Part shown: piece after piece, positions 12,801 to 24,549 of the stretch | Layout of the letters: each line of letters opens with the position of its first letter | How positions within the stretch are numbered: position 1 is the first letter of the stretch | Origin: Mesostigma viride | Taxonomy: Eukaryota > Streptophyta > Mesostigmatophyceae > Mesostigmatales > Mesostigmataceae | Assembly (NCBI GenBank): GCA_009746045.1 | Contig: RPFO01000366.1 | Span: 392,501-456,500 of the forward strand | DNA length: 64,000 nucleotides | Reading direction: 5' to 3' | The notes under the pieces: model-generated | Databases searched by the model: none | Told to the model about the DNA's origin: nothing | The model's input: the letters and a program-made list of their open reading frames with translations, nothing else | Program-made: the position numbers and the translations under genes

Positions 12801-15678
12801 AAATGGGCCATCATGGGATGGAGTTGGTTCTCCCAGCCCTGACTCCCCCGTGACGGTGGGAGCATCCAGCACAGATCAGGCCTCGTCATCGGGGCCACCC
12901 TCGATTCGCACTAGGCCGACGAAAGAGGACGACCTTACGGGCACGCCTCCCTCGTTGCGGGCGCCCCTGCGGTCGGATTCCCCCGGCCTGCCCTCCTCCC
13001 CCTCCTCGCCCACCCTGCCGACGTCACCGCTGTCCCCGATGGGGTCGTCTTGGTACCTCACGCAGGCGAGGGCTCACGGGTGGCGCTGCCGCCACTGCGA
13101 GGCGCTGCACTCGGGCGTCAAGCTGCGGGTGCGCGTAAGCTCATGCGTCGACGTCCCTTTCGGGTCCGCTTTCACCAGCGGCAGCTCCCCCACTGGCATC
13201 AGCGACACCCACCACAGCGGCAGCCACGGTCGACGTCACAGCCTCCCCGTCGGCTCCAGCGGTGGCATAAAAAGCAGCGTTCAAGGTGGCGGTGACGGCA
13301 TGCTGGAGCAGCGCAAGCGGCCGGTGCAGAGCACCTGCCTCATGCGATCCTCAGGCTCCCTCCCGGTCACCGTGAAGGCATCCACGGCCGCGGCAGCCAG
13401 CATTAACGCGTCCCTCGCGGCGGCGACGGCGGCCACCGCCACCGGGGGTGCTGGCGGGAACCAGCTGTTGGAAGCCAGGCTGGGGACGGACGCCGGCAGT
13501 GGCAGCGGCGGTGGCGGCAGTGGTGCTATTAATCGCGGGGACCGTTTCGCGCCGCTCTCGGGACCGGCAGCGCCGCCTGAGGTCCTGGTCTGGTGCTCGG
13601 GAATCGCGACGCCCCCCGCAACGCCGCCGGTGGCGTCTGGCAGCAGCGGGAGTGGTCCGTTGGGGCTCGATGGGGGGATCCTGCCCGCCGGGGCGTCGGC
13701 ATCCTCCTCGTTGTTGTCGCCGAGCTACTTGGCGCGGTCGTCATCGTCGTCAACGCCGAGAGGTGCAACAACTTCGAGGCTGGCAGGCGGTGGCGAGTAT
13801 GGTCCTGTTGCAGCGGCCAGCAATAGTGGTGATGGGGCTGCGTTGCCCCCTGGAAATGGCCCCGATTTCGACCTGCAGCAGCGGTTGCAGATGCCAGGGC
13901 AGGATGCGGCCAGGCTCGGCCCCGGCGATGGGCTGGCCATGGCTAGCGGGGGCGGCATCACGGGTCCTGGTAGTGACAGCGACCGGCAGAACAAGTTTGC
14001 TAACCCGCTCCGGGCCGGCGCGGGGGACAAGGAGGGTGCCTCGGCGCTGGATTTGTCGGAGGACAGTGACTGCGTTGTGATTGCGGGCGACTTGGACCCC
14101 TTGATGGCATCCCCGCCGGTGAGCCCTGGGGCCAGCCGGGGGGTTAGTGCCAGGACTACCCCTGTCTCCGTTGGGGGCGGTGTCAGCAGTACTGCGGGGG
14201 GGAATAGCAGCTCGCCCGTAGCCGTGGGCGCCACCAGCATGACCCCCTTCAACATGGGCGGGTTGGCCGGTCCTAGTGGCGCGTTCCCATCCCCTAGCCC
14301 CACCCTTGTGGGCGTGTCATTGGCGCGGGCGGATAGCCTAATCGCCAGGCAGGGCCGCGTGTCCTTGGACCCGCTACTGACACCTGTCCCGACCTTCCCC
14401 CCGTCCCCGACTGGCAACAGCGCTAGCGCCAGCATGTCGCCATTTGGGCACGGTCCCCCGCCGCTATCCCTTGAGATGCCCACGCCCCCGTCGGCCATTC
14501 CGCCCGCTCTCAGCCTTCCGGGGTCGAAGGTAGGCCCGGGTGGCAGCCCCCCGGGGTCGAATGGAGGTCCGGGTGGCCCGGGGGAGCTCCCACGGCGGCC
14601 GAGTGCGCTGCGGCCGTTACGGATGCCAGATCCCGTACCCGCGGGGGCAGTGGTGACGGCGGCGGCGGCAGCAGGGATAGGGGTGACCAGGGAAGTGGGG
14701 TCGGTGCCCCCTTTGGTGGCATCGCCCTCGCCGCGGCTCGGTCTGTCCTCGTATAGCAAGGCGTCATCGTGGGCGCGGCGTAGCGACCCGAATATTCTCC
14801 TCGACCCTAGGGCGGGCGCGTCGCTGCCATCACAGGGTGGAGGCGCCTCGGGAGCTCTGGGTGGTGGCACGGGTGGCGTTGGGGGGAGCGGGGGGAGCGG
14901 TTTTGGAGACGCACGTGTCACGAGCGACACTGGTGACTATAGCTCTTCTGCCATGCTCGCTAGTGGCGTGACGGCGGACGGAAGCGGCTACACCGACGAA
15001 CAGCTGCAGAAGATGGCGGCGATGACGCCTCGCTCGGCGGCCGCGTACGCGTGCTCCCTCCCCGGTGGGAAACGGCTCGTCGCGATCGCGCCAGGTGTCT
15101 ACCGCCGCTCGCTCGACAGCGCCGATTTTGCCAGCGAGGTCAAGGGCATCGGGGGCATCGCGGGGACACCCAGCGGGATGCGGACGGACCGATCGGCCAG
15201 CTGGGTCCCTGGGGCATCTTCCATGGCGTCACCCTCGCTGATGAAGCCGCCCCCCCCGGGTGGTGGATTTGGGGGGGGCGGGACAGGGCACGGGGCGGTG
15301 GGACTTGGGAACTGGGGGGGGCTAAGTGGGGAAGGGGCTGGAATGACAGGTGGCAGCGCGAGGGATGCCCCTCCAGGGCAGGCCAGGTCCACAAGCTCGG
15401 CTGTCCGACGGGGGAGTCTTGGGGGGGAGGTCAGCCGGGGGCCCCTTGGTGGTGGGGTTGTGGCGGATGGTGGTAGTCATGTCGGCCAGGGTGGCGGGGG
15501 GGAGCATTTCCTGCCCTCGGTCGCGCCATCCCCGGTTGCAACGGCGGCGGCGGCGGTTCGAATGAGCTCAGCGTCGCAGTGCCGTACCGCATCGCCGCGT
15601 GCGAGGGAGGGGCCGAGTCAGCCCGCTGTCGGCACGTTCCCGGTGTCGCTGCCTGCCATATGTGCGGGGCGCAGCTGA
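9819..15678 (+). CDS. IQ-motif and PHD-finger protein, two exons
   Basis: I read exon 1 as 9819-10203 (donor GTACGT) and exon 2 as 11948-15678 (acceptor after TTCAG). The junction keeps frame and the sum of 4,116 nt gives 1,371 residues. Exon 1 contains a conserved-looking block, [20 protein letters not shown], of unknown role. Exon 2 opens with three IQ motifs (calmodulin-binding type) at residues about 143, 175 and 234. A PHD-type zinc site follows: Cys257/259, Cys270/273, His278, Cys281, then a displaced Trp-Arg-Cys-x2-Cys pair at 509/512. Between residues 281 and 509 lies low-complexity sequence. The remaining 850 or so residues are Gly/Ser/Pro-rich and look disordered. PHD fingers usually read histone tails; combination with IQ motifs suggests a Ca2+/calmodulin-linked chromatin role, which is inference. 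I do not recognise an orthologue. Confidence 0.7.
11041..11415. repeat. 23-bp minisatellite in the IQ/PHD gene intron
   Basis: About 15 units of a 23-bp sequence, CCACCACCGCTACCGTC plus ACCAAA, lie in the predicted intron 10204-11947. Because 23 is not a multiple of three, the open frame through it cycles through three reading registers, which argues against real coding. Confidence 0.9.
11711..11915. repeat. (CCAA)51 microsatellite
   Basis: About 205 uninterrupted bases of CCAA lie about 30 bases upstream of the predicted acceptor at 11947. It is open in several frames on both strands but is intronic in the model given here. Confidence 0.95.
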
Positions 15679-16574
15679 TCTACTCTTTGTGCTTTTTTAT
15701 TATCGGCCGTCCTTCTTTGGATTCTTGGAAGACTTTGTGGTGTTTTGGACGTTTGTGGTGGGGGGGGCGGGGGGCCAATGGGATTATTTGGCCCCAGCGA
15801 TGCTTCCAAGCGCGTTTGTGTTAAGAAAATTCGTTGGTTATTTATAGGGTACTCATGTCAACATTGGAAGCAGAATAGATATAGGAATATGACATCTATG
15901 TAGGAATAATGTAGATGTCGACAGGGAGTAATTGCTGCTATTGTGCCTCTGTTGACTCGTTCAATGCTGCATCTCCTGCATCAATGTTTCTCCGAGCGCA
16001 GCGTGGGTGGCTGAATTCATGTGGCTTTTACTATTTCTAAGGTTGGCCTGCGGCTCCTCGGAGTAGTAATGATTATGGCCACGCCACATCGACTTGTCTT
16101 GCGGCCCAACCCCGGGGTTCATCGAAATGGCGTGCGTTACCTAGTACCTTGTCATGGTCCCTGTGGTTCAGTGAACTCGTGATGCAACCGACCTAGACGC
16201 TCCACAAGGGACACCCCGGTGGGCTCCGCTTCCTACGGCGTAGACGCAGTTTTGTTGACTACCCAGCATGGCCAGCCTGGTGAGCATCCGGCTCGGCCAC
16301 TCTTGTGTTTCGCAGCCTCTTGTGCAGGAGTAGTCACCAGGCTGCAGGCCTGCACTGCACTGCACTGGTTAAGGAGGTTATTTTACATAAGCATTTCCCA
16401 TGTGTATTATATCATGTGATGATGCATGTATGATCTCTGTAACCAAGAAGATGATTGCCGGTCAACCCCCTGACAAAGGCCGTCTGAATCGCCCATGCAC
16501 CTCCCAACAGAAGCTCGCGTTCAGTAATCATTACTAGTAATAATCATGCAAATCATTTGACTACATGTAGTAAC
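15679..16574. other. 3' flank of the IQ/PHD gene, no gene seen
   Basis: The first part is presumably the 3' untranslated region. The rest is unique-looking DNA with no supported gene. Confidence 0.4.
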
Positions 16575-17945
16575 AATGAGACAACCAGCACAGGCTTAGA
16601 ACCAGCACAGGCTAAGAAATGTGGATAATCCGCGCCATGCCGCAGCCCAGGAGCACCGCCGCCAAGCAACTCCGCTTCTACGCCGCCGTTCTTCTTCAGG
16701 GACTACGCTTCGCTTTACGACCTGTGCCTCCATCTCCACGACAACAATCGCCTCCTCCTCCCGGACGGCCGCCGCTGTCTCCACCTCACCTTGCTGCCCG
16801 GGTGCACCCGCCCCGAACTCCAGCACGCCATCCTCAACTCCCTTCTCCAGCGCTCCGACGGCGAGATCTGGGCTCCATCCATCTCCGCCCCCACACTTCG
16901 TTCCATCCTCGCGGAAGCCTTTCAGCAGCACGTGACCCCCCTTGCTGCCGACGTAGCAGCCATCGGCGGCACGCTGGCTACTGAACTTCCTCACATTTCC
17001 ACCGCCGCCGCCTCCTGACCTCCACTGCCATTTCCGCCTCCACTGCCGACATCACAGCCCAGCTCCTCGACCTCGACCAACGCCTTCAAGCCACCGCCAC
17101 CGCCCTTGAGTGCTTGCATGACACCGCCGGCCTCACCGCCCAGGCGGTGAAGGACATCGCCGCCCAGCCGGCACCTGCTGGCCCGGCCGGCGATGCTCCC
17201 TCCACCTGGGCGGACTTGCTTAAGCAGCACACCACCTCCACCACCTCCACCATCTCGGCACAACTCAAGCAACAAGCCCTCGACCTTCGCGAGGAAGCCG
17301 ACATCGCCCGGCGCAGCCACAATGTCATCGTCAAGCACTTCGACCAGCCGGCAGGTGAGACCTCAACGAGCCTTCTTGAGGCATTTAAGCGCGCCATTTT
17401 TGCCCCCATGTTACTCACTGGTGAGCTGGACATGTCGGCTGTCCGCCTCCCCCGCGCGCGGGGGAAGGCTGGCCCGGCACCCGTGCTCCTCACCTTTAAG
17501 TACATGGCGGACACGCTGGCGTTCCGCAAGAAGCTCTCGGAGACTCGCTTCACGCTGGACGACAACTTGACCCTGGCCCAGCAACAGCGGCGACGCGAGC
17601 TATGGCCGACCTACCTTCAGCTCCGGCAGCGCGCAGGGGGGAAGCCGGTATACTGGAGGGGGGCGGTCATCCACGTTGACCACAAGCCCTGGCAGGCCCC
17701 TCCTGCCACCTCAGACTAGGGAATATATACCAGTAGTGTAGATTTACTAGATTAGACAGGCTTAGCCTTTGCATGTGGCCCACGCGCATGTGCGCCCATA
17801 CATACATGTAATGGCCCCCATGGATGATGCTTTCAGTATTTAGCCACGCCCTGCCTACAATGGGACCTCCCATGGATGATGCCATGCATCAGCCATGCAT
17901 TGACTCCCAACGGAGTGATGGTGATAATTAATTAATTAATTAATG
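16575..17945 (+). mobile_element. LINE copy with ORF1 followed directly by a 3' tail
   Basis: ORF1 begins around 16619-16637 (MPQPRSTAAKQLRFYAAV), changes frame near 16682 and again near 17000, then runs open to a stop at 17719. The last part has a coiled coil (QLLDLDQRLQATATALECL), a middle segment VIVKHF and a C-terminal block, QQQRRRELWPTYLQLRQR, resembling LINE ORF1p C-terminal domains. No endonuclease or RT follows. About 200 bases after the stop comes an ACTCCCAACGGAG motif and (TTAA)n at 17928-17942. This is a different ORF1 subfamily from the copy at 27 kb but has the same ORF1-plus-tail layout. Confidence 0.7.
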
Positions 17946-18279
17946 GATTATGCATTAAGAATTTAGCCATGCTATGCCTATGCAGGGAGTTACTCTCTGC
18001 TGAGATGCCATGTGTACACCAGCTATAGCCTAGCCACATACCTTCCACCCCATATGTCATGCAGGCCTTCTAGGCCCTCTCCTCAAGCCGCCCTGGGTGC
18101 CTGTGCTTGTTAAGGAGGCATGAACCATCATGGCGGTGCAGGTGCACCTTGTGCACCCAGAGCAGGTGATAGTTGTACATCCTCCACCTGCAGGTTGTCG
18201 CCCTGATTGTATTACAAACCCATAGATGTCCCTTTCTCAGGGCTATGTGTTACATATGCTCCCAACGGAGCTATGATTA

Positions 18280-19870
18280 CGCCGCCGTTGGACCTGACCA
18301 GCTCCCAGCCCCGGTGATTAAGCTGACGGCGCTCACGAGGTTCCTGCTTGACGTCTGCAACCGGATCCTGCTCGCCGACGCGCCGCCGATTCCTGAGTGG
18401 CAGCACAGCTGCCGTATTATGCTGTACAAAAACAAGGGTTCCCCTGACGACCCCGCCAACTACAGAGGAGTCTGCATCCAGAGCGCCGCACTCAAGCTGT
18501 TCATGCGCATGATCCTCAACCGCCTTAGTTCTGCTCTCGTCACCTTGGGGAAAGTCAAATGGGCTTCCGTCCTGGGCGCAACACCGTCATGGCCATATCT
18601 TCGTCGCGCGTCGCCTCTTCTAGGAAATCGCTCTCCTATGTACAACCTGGTGAGTTTCCCGCCATCCTGATCTTCGTCGACTTCCTCAAGGCTTTTGATT
18701 CTGTCCTCTGGGACGCTCTATGGGCTGTACTTGCTCGCGCTCGCGTCCCCACTCCCGGCCCTGATTACCGTCATCCGCACGCTGTATGAGGGGTCGACCA
18801 CTTCGGTGCGCACTCAACACGGCATTACCCCGCCATGCCCACTGCAGACCAGCGTCTGGCAGGGTTGCGTCCTGTCGCCGTACCTGTTTATTATTGTAGT
18901 GGATTATGTTATGCGCCAGGCACGTGCTCGCTTTGCTAGCGGTTGCAGGCCGTGCCCCTGGCCTATAGCGATCACGAACGAGCTTGGAGAAGGGGGGCCG
19001 ACGAACAAGCAGAATTTACCAGCTGACCTCATTTATGCCGACGACATCACGCTCATCGAGAAGCCGGAGTCTGCCCAACTTTGGCTTGACTGCCTGGCGC
19101 TCGAGGCTCGGGCGCCGGTTGGTCTAGAAATCAGCCCCAAAATGGAGGCCCTGGCCCTCGGCATGGCAGGGCCCCCACCCACGCTCCGCCTCTTAGACGA
19201 TGCCGAGGTCAACTACCCTCCTTCAGGCCGCTTCAAGCTGCTCGGCAGAACTTGGCTTCCCGACTGCGAGGACGACATGACGACACGGATCGGCATGGCG
19301 TGGGCGCACCTCCATGACCACCGCCGCTGGTGGAGCAACCCCGCCCTGCCCGGCCCGGATCGTCAAGCGTGACCTCTAATGTTCAAGGTCGTCATTCTGA
19401 CGATCCTGACCTACGGCGCCGAGACCTGGACACTGACGCAGGAGCTGGAGCAACGACTCGACGGCGCCGTCATCAAGATGCTGCGCAAGGCCCTTAACAT
19501 CCCCTTTGGTTTGCACATTAGTAAATTATCAGGACTTGTACGCTGATTTGCCCTATGTTTTCCACATTTTTTGGCACAGGCGCCTGGGCCTAGCCGGGCA
19601 CCTGGCCCGCACAGATCAGGTAGATACATCAGATAGACTAGCTGGCACCAAGCCTGCCCAGCCTGGGCGTTATGTCCTCACCTGGCGTGCCCCCGGCCGC
19701 GCGCAGCTAGCAGGGCCGCCACCCGTGGTGGACTTTTCGTGATAGACTCGGCATGGACATGTGCTACACTAGACGTGACGGGCTCACACCCGGGCAGCCT
19801 CCTGATTTGTCTGTTATATGGAGGCAGATGGTGCGCAAGGATAGTGTCAGTGCTCCCAAGAAAAGTCCTT
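18280..19870 (+). pseudogene. LINE reverse transcriptase relic
   Basis: Fragments of one RT in different frames follow in order: PIPEWQHSCRIMLYKNKG, then MGFRPGRN, LIFVDFLKAFDSVLWDAL, WQGCVLSPYLFIIVVDYV and LIYADDITLIEK (the catalytic YADD near 19034). A thumb-like region and a C-terminal RRLGLAGHLARTDQVD end close it. At least four frameshifts or stops break it, for example near 18560, 18700 and 19370, so it is inactive. No endonuclease domain is present in front. It is closely similar to the copy at 49.5 kb. Confidence 0.85.
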
Positions 19871-19959
19871 ATTTTAGGACCAGTTTGAATTTAAAAATAT
19901 ATGTGCAAACATAAAATTTTGACCCGGCCGGGCATTTTTACCCATGACAGATAACACAC

Positions 19960-21775
19960 TTCTATTCCCACTATTACCAATCCACCAACATTTGATTAAA
20001 ACAATAAGTGGGCAATTACAGAACCCATGAGTGAGCCTAGCTGCCACGCTGCACCCATTTCATGATTGAATTGTAGTTCTCGTTACCCTAGAAACAAACA
20101 CAAGAAGAGGGAGGGAGGGCGGGACAAGAAAAAGAGACCTAGAACATTGTGCAAATGGCACTTTAGGGCGGCGTAGCCCGGGCTCGCCTCTGACATGAGC
20201 CGTCAGCAACAGTAACTTAATTGCTACTTAACTTAACGAACTAGAAATGGCCATACAAAACTGGCCAACTAATTCTAACTCATGGAACCGGTCCAGCCCA
20301 AGGCCCACCGTCCCGTATAGTACCACTCACATAGCGGCGTTCATTCTCATCTGTTATAAAGAAACTACGTTCAGAGAACACCGATTCTATTCCCACTATT
20401 ACCAATCCACCAACATTTGATTAAATTAACAATAAGTGGGCAATTACAGAACCCATGAGTGAGCCTGCCACGCTGCACCCATTTCATGATTGATTGTAGT
20501 TCTCGTTACCCAACCCCCCTTTCCTGGTGCTTTATCTCCAAAGCTCCGCCAACCACTTTCGCTCAGTGGCTCTCGAGGCTGCCCTGCCGCAACGGTCACG
20601 ACCATTACAATCACCGGCGGCTGTAGCGAGCCTCATGCACGATAACCCTTCGCAGGGCCCCCCCAGCCTTCCACCCTCGGCCAGTAAAAGAGGGTGTTGA
20701 ATGTGCACGCAAAGACAAGGAAGAAGACGCCTCGTTTAACGATCACGGACCTCCCTCAAAGGCCAGTGCCGCCCTAACGTGACGACAACTTGTAGGACGT
20801 CACCCGATGCCACCATATCTCGATTACTGTCAACGTTGTCACCTGGGGGAGTAACTTTCCATATTTCAGGTTTTAGTTGATGAGCAGGCTCTCATCACAC
20901 ACCCCAGCGGCCGATAAAGCGCAAGCGCAACTGGGCCGGCCAAAATATTTGGTCCTGCCCGGCCCAGGTCCGTCTGTTAAACTGGCCCCTTAAGTCTCGG
21001 TCTGAATCGAAATATTGCATAATTCCGGAATTCGTCCCCACCACATTCCCGAGACCTCACGCACCCATAAGAGCGGATGCTGGTAAATATTTTTCTACTT
21101 ACGCGAGGGCCGACAGACTTGTCGTCCATGCATCACAATGCCCACTAAAAGTAACCCGACCACCCTTCCTTCGGCAGTCAGCAGTCAGGAACTGCAACCC
21201 TGCTGCGACATTCCGCAGCAAAGCGGTAGGCACTGCAGCGTGGCACGGAACCCTTACTCATGGTTTCAGAGTTCCGTACAGGTGCCACGCGCAGGCAAAC
21301 GCGAAGTATTTTATAGTCTCTCGTCGGCCAAGAACCCAGCTGCGGGGAGAAAACCGACGAGGGTAATTTTAATTTCTTTTTCACAGTCACGTGACTGTTC
21401 AAGCTATGTCAGTCACGCGCCATCTGTAATCGGCCACCGCCAGCCAAAAAGGCTGACGCGATTAGGGCAGCATTAAATTTCTTGTAATCCGCCATACCCA
21501 TACCCCATACATCCGATTACAAGAAAAAGAGACCTAGAACATCGTGCAAATGGCACTTTAGGGCGGCGTAGCCCGGGCTCGCCTCATGAGCCGTCAGCAA
21601 CAGTAACTTAATTGCTACTTAGAACTAGAAATGGCCATACAAAACTGGCCAACTAATTCTAACTCATGGAACCGGTCCAGCCCAAGGCCCACCGTCCCGT
21701 AGTACCACTCACATAGCGGCGTTCATTCTCATCTGTTATAAAGAAACTACGTTCAGAGAACACCGATTTTTTTGA
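19960..21775. repeat. Shuffled repeat segments in three places
   Basis: A block beginning TTCTATTCCCACTATTACCA occurs at about 19962 and 20388. A second block including GGGCGGCGTAGCCCGGGCTC and AACTGGCCAACTAATTC occurs at about 20122-20380 and 21515-21765. The order of blocks differs between copies, as in rearranged or nested element copies. No coding capacity was seen. Confidence 0.75.
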
Positions 21776-22949
21776 ATTTTGGACAAAAACCTGTGTTCAA
21801 ATAATTACATTTAGTGCCTGAATGGACCCTGACCCATGGCAGGCCTCAAACCGCGAATTTGGTCAAAATGAGAACTTAGGACCAATAGGACCAATTAGTG
21901 TCAACGCATGACCGTGCTATCCACACGGTCCCTTGAGCATCTTATGTACAAGCGCTAGGGGACCCTACGAGGCCTTGGGATGGCGGGGCAGCGTATAACA
22001 AGGCCATACCCTGCTGTGGCTGCCTGTATATATACGCGTGCTTAACGGTGTCACAGATGGTGCAGGTAATGCAATATACGGTTGCATGGTTGCTGAGATT
22101 GCCCGGCTTGAACATGGCCCACCCCGGCCTTGCGGTAAATTTTCTCTAAGCATATGCCAAACCTTCTTTGACATCACGGACATGATGGCCACCACCCAGC
22201 GATGAAAAAACATTGCATTTGCATTGCAACTAACACATGAATGCAGCCAAATCAAGTTACAAAACAACGTTGTGCTAACATGCAACGCTTTGTGAGCGAA
22301 TTCAGGGTGCATGTAACACGTAAACCATACTGTATATACTGTCTGAGAAAACCCTGAACGACTGCAGGCCATAGGACCATGGTTTATAACTAACACATGA
22401 GTAAAACTGCTCTTACGCATGTGTGTTTTGGCTGCAGCGGACGACGAAGATAGAGACGTAAAAAATTGTATGATGTAAACCAACTATGTGTGACAGTTAT
22501 GTGCACAGAGAGCGTCCCCTCTTTTTAGGCATAGCTGGCTGACTCAAAACACCACGACAGCGTTGCCAGTTACACTCATGATCTAGGACACCCCGGCACG
22601 TACCTGCTAAGTTTACGTCGCCTCATTCCAGATGGTTGCAAAAAAGTCGCTGAAATCCGCAGCGAGGTCAGCTTTCCGAGATCGAGCTGAGCGCACCAAA
22701 GCTGGCCAACCGGTTCGAAAATGATATAAACCATGCTTGTGCTGCGTTCTAGGTCCAAGAAATACCGAAAGTGAAGACCTATAAGGCCGGTGCGCTCGCT
22801 GCCCAGCCTGAACGTCCCTAAAACATGGTCGACAATGGAAATCGGGCAAGAATATCACGGCCCAGGCGCTCCCATGTCAAATACTCCGTTTCTATAAACT
22901 CCAGACTATAATCAAAATCGTCCACAAAAATTTCCTGGCTTGATTCGCA
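21776..22949. other. Region without recognised genes
   Basis: Only short open frames lacking any recognisable motif occur. I see no repeat family, splice structure or RNA gene here. Confidence 0.35.
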
Positions 22950-23215
22950 CCACCATTAATTAATTAATTAGGAACATAACTCCGTTGGGAGTATATGTAG
23001 CACATAGCCCAGAGAAGGGGCATATGGCCTATCATACATTCTAAGCTACTTCCTGCAAGGGTGGGAATGTAAACGACCCTTGCTCTAGGTGCACCAGGGC
23101 ACTTGCAGCCCCATGATGTTCAAGCTATGCCCAGCTAAGGGGGAGCCTGTCATGGGGGGGAAGATCAGCATAGCTATACAAAAGCTAGGGCATGGCGTCT
23201 CAGCACCACCATTGC
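22950..23215 (-). mobile_element. LINE 3' tail fragment, reverse orientation
   Basis: (TTAA)n at about 22955-22970 is followed by ACTCCGTTGGGAGT and a stretch whose reverse complement matches the sequence at 18225-18280 (CAGGGCTATGTG and ACATATGCTCCCAACGGAG). It is a short 5'-truncated copy. Confidence 0.5.
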
Positions 23216-23689
23216 TAATACACTAACATGTTTGTGCCGAAATCGACCCTCCGCGAGCAGGCGATCTGCGACCCATTCGTATTGTGCCGCTGTGCTACAG
23301 CGCTACACATAAAAACTTGCGCAGAAAGTTTTCACAGCCTACTATAACTAACAACCTTTCGTTTTTGCTACTGGGCGCCCGAAATGATAATTAAACGCAC
23401 GTGAAAACGCCGGCCACGATTGTCAGGTCGCCATATCCACCTCAGATCATTCCCGCACGCACTTTTTCGCTCCAAAAACGGTTATATTTTTGGTCGAGGT
23501 ACCTACTTTCCCGCCATTATATACCCGGTACCCGGGTACGGAATCCGGGTACCATGTGCCGGTACCACGGGTCGGGTACGGTCCACATGGGGTACGGTCC
23601 ATATAGTGACCCCCCCCCCCCCCGGTACCTCGGTTATAGTAAATTGGTCCTAAATTTAGGACAAAGTCCTAAATTAAGGACCGTGGGAG

Positions 23690-23925
23690 CGCTAACAATA
23701 GATGGCAAGTAGTGATGAAGGAGACCACCCCCAAACCTGTGCATGGGGGCTCCGCGTGTGACCAAGTATGGGATTCATAGTGATTCAGGCCGCTGTGCCC
23801 ACACCCCTGTAACTAGGACCTAGATAGCTTGCACCATCCATTCCATCCCATCTTCCCCTCCCACTGAGGACTTATGCTCACGTGACGCAGTCACGTGTCT
23901 ATTAATGAATTACTTTATTAACTAA
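23690..23925 (+). mobile_element. LINE 3' tail fragment
   Basis: The sequence from GATGGCAAGTAGTGATGAAG to GACGCAGTCACGTGTCTATT matches the tail at 50420-51030 downstream of the RT copy at 49.5 kb. No coding part is retained. Confidence 0.7.
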
Positions 23926-23937
23926 TGCCGCAGCTCG

Positions 23938-24375
23938 AGCCTGATGTTATTAATTAATTAATTAATTAATTAGACTCGTGCTCCCGTTGGGGAGTCACGG
24001 AGCATTAACCCCGATGGATGGATGGATGGATGGATGGATGGATGGATGGATGGATGGATGGATGGATGGATGGATGGATGGATGGATGGATGGATGGATG
24101 GATGGATGGATGGATGGATGGATGGATGGATGGATGGATGGATGGATGGATGGATGGATGGATGGATGGATGGATGGATGGATGGATGGATGGATGGATG
24201 GATGGATGGATGGATGGATGGATGGATGGATGGATGGATGGATGGATGGATGGATGGATGGATGGATGGATGGATGGATGGATGGATGGGTGCAAACAGT
24301 CCTACCGGTCTAATCTATCTACATCAGCTACCTACAACATCTATCTATAACAGCATCCTGATGTTATCTTATCCG
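23938..24375 (-). mobile_element. 5'-truncated LINE tail with expanded (GATG)n
   Basis: Read on the minus strand it carries ATTAGACCGGTAGGACTGTT, then (CATC)n, then GGGGTTAA, a hairpin (TGCTCC...GGAGCA, 23979-24004) and (AATT)n. The same order is present at 34505-34614, where CATC is repeated only about four times. This copy is therefore a truncated insertion of that family in which the internal tetranucleotide has expanded. Confidence 0.75.
24013..24289. repeat. (GATG)69 microsatellite
   Basis: 277 bases of uninterrupted GATG lie inside the LINE tail above. The long MDGW/HPSI open frames over it are artefacts of the repeat. Confidence 0.98.
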
Positions 24376-24549
24376 CGTTTTCGAGTCGCTCAGGATGACA
24401 GAAATGAATGCGCACATGTATGCGTCCTTCATATGCATGCATAACTTTATTGCTCCCGGGCAGGACAGTGTGCATGGTCAACAATGTCCAGCAATTATAT
24501 TGCATGCATGTGTGCATAAGCACATGTATATATGCTCGTATCTCTCCCA

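Noticed and set aside
13725..14930. 401-codon open frame on the minus strand
   Set aside because: It is antisense to the GC-rich coding exon of the IQ/PHD gene, whose codon pattern and motifs are on the plus strand. It has no domains.
24005..24444. MDGW and HPSI repeat proteins
   Set aside because: They are translations of (GATG)n with no start context or flanking coding sequence.
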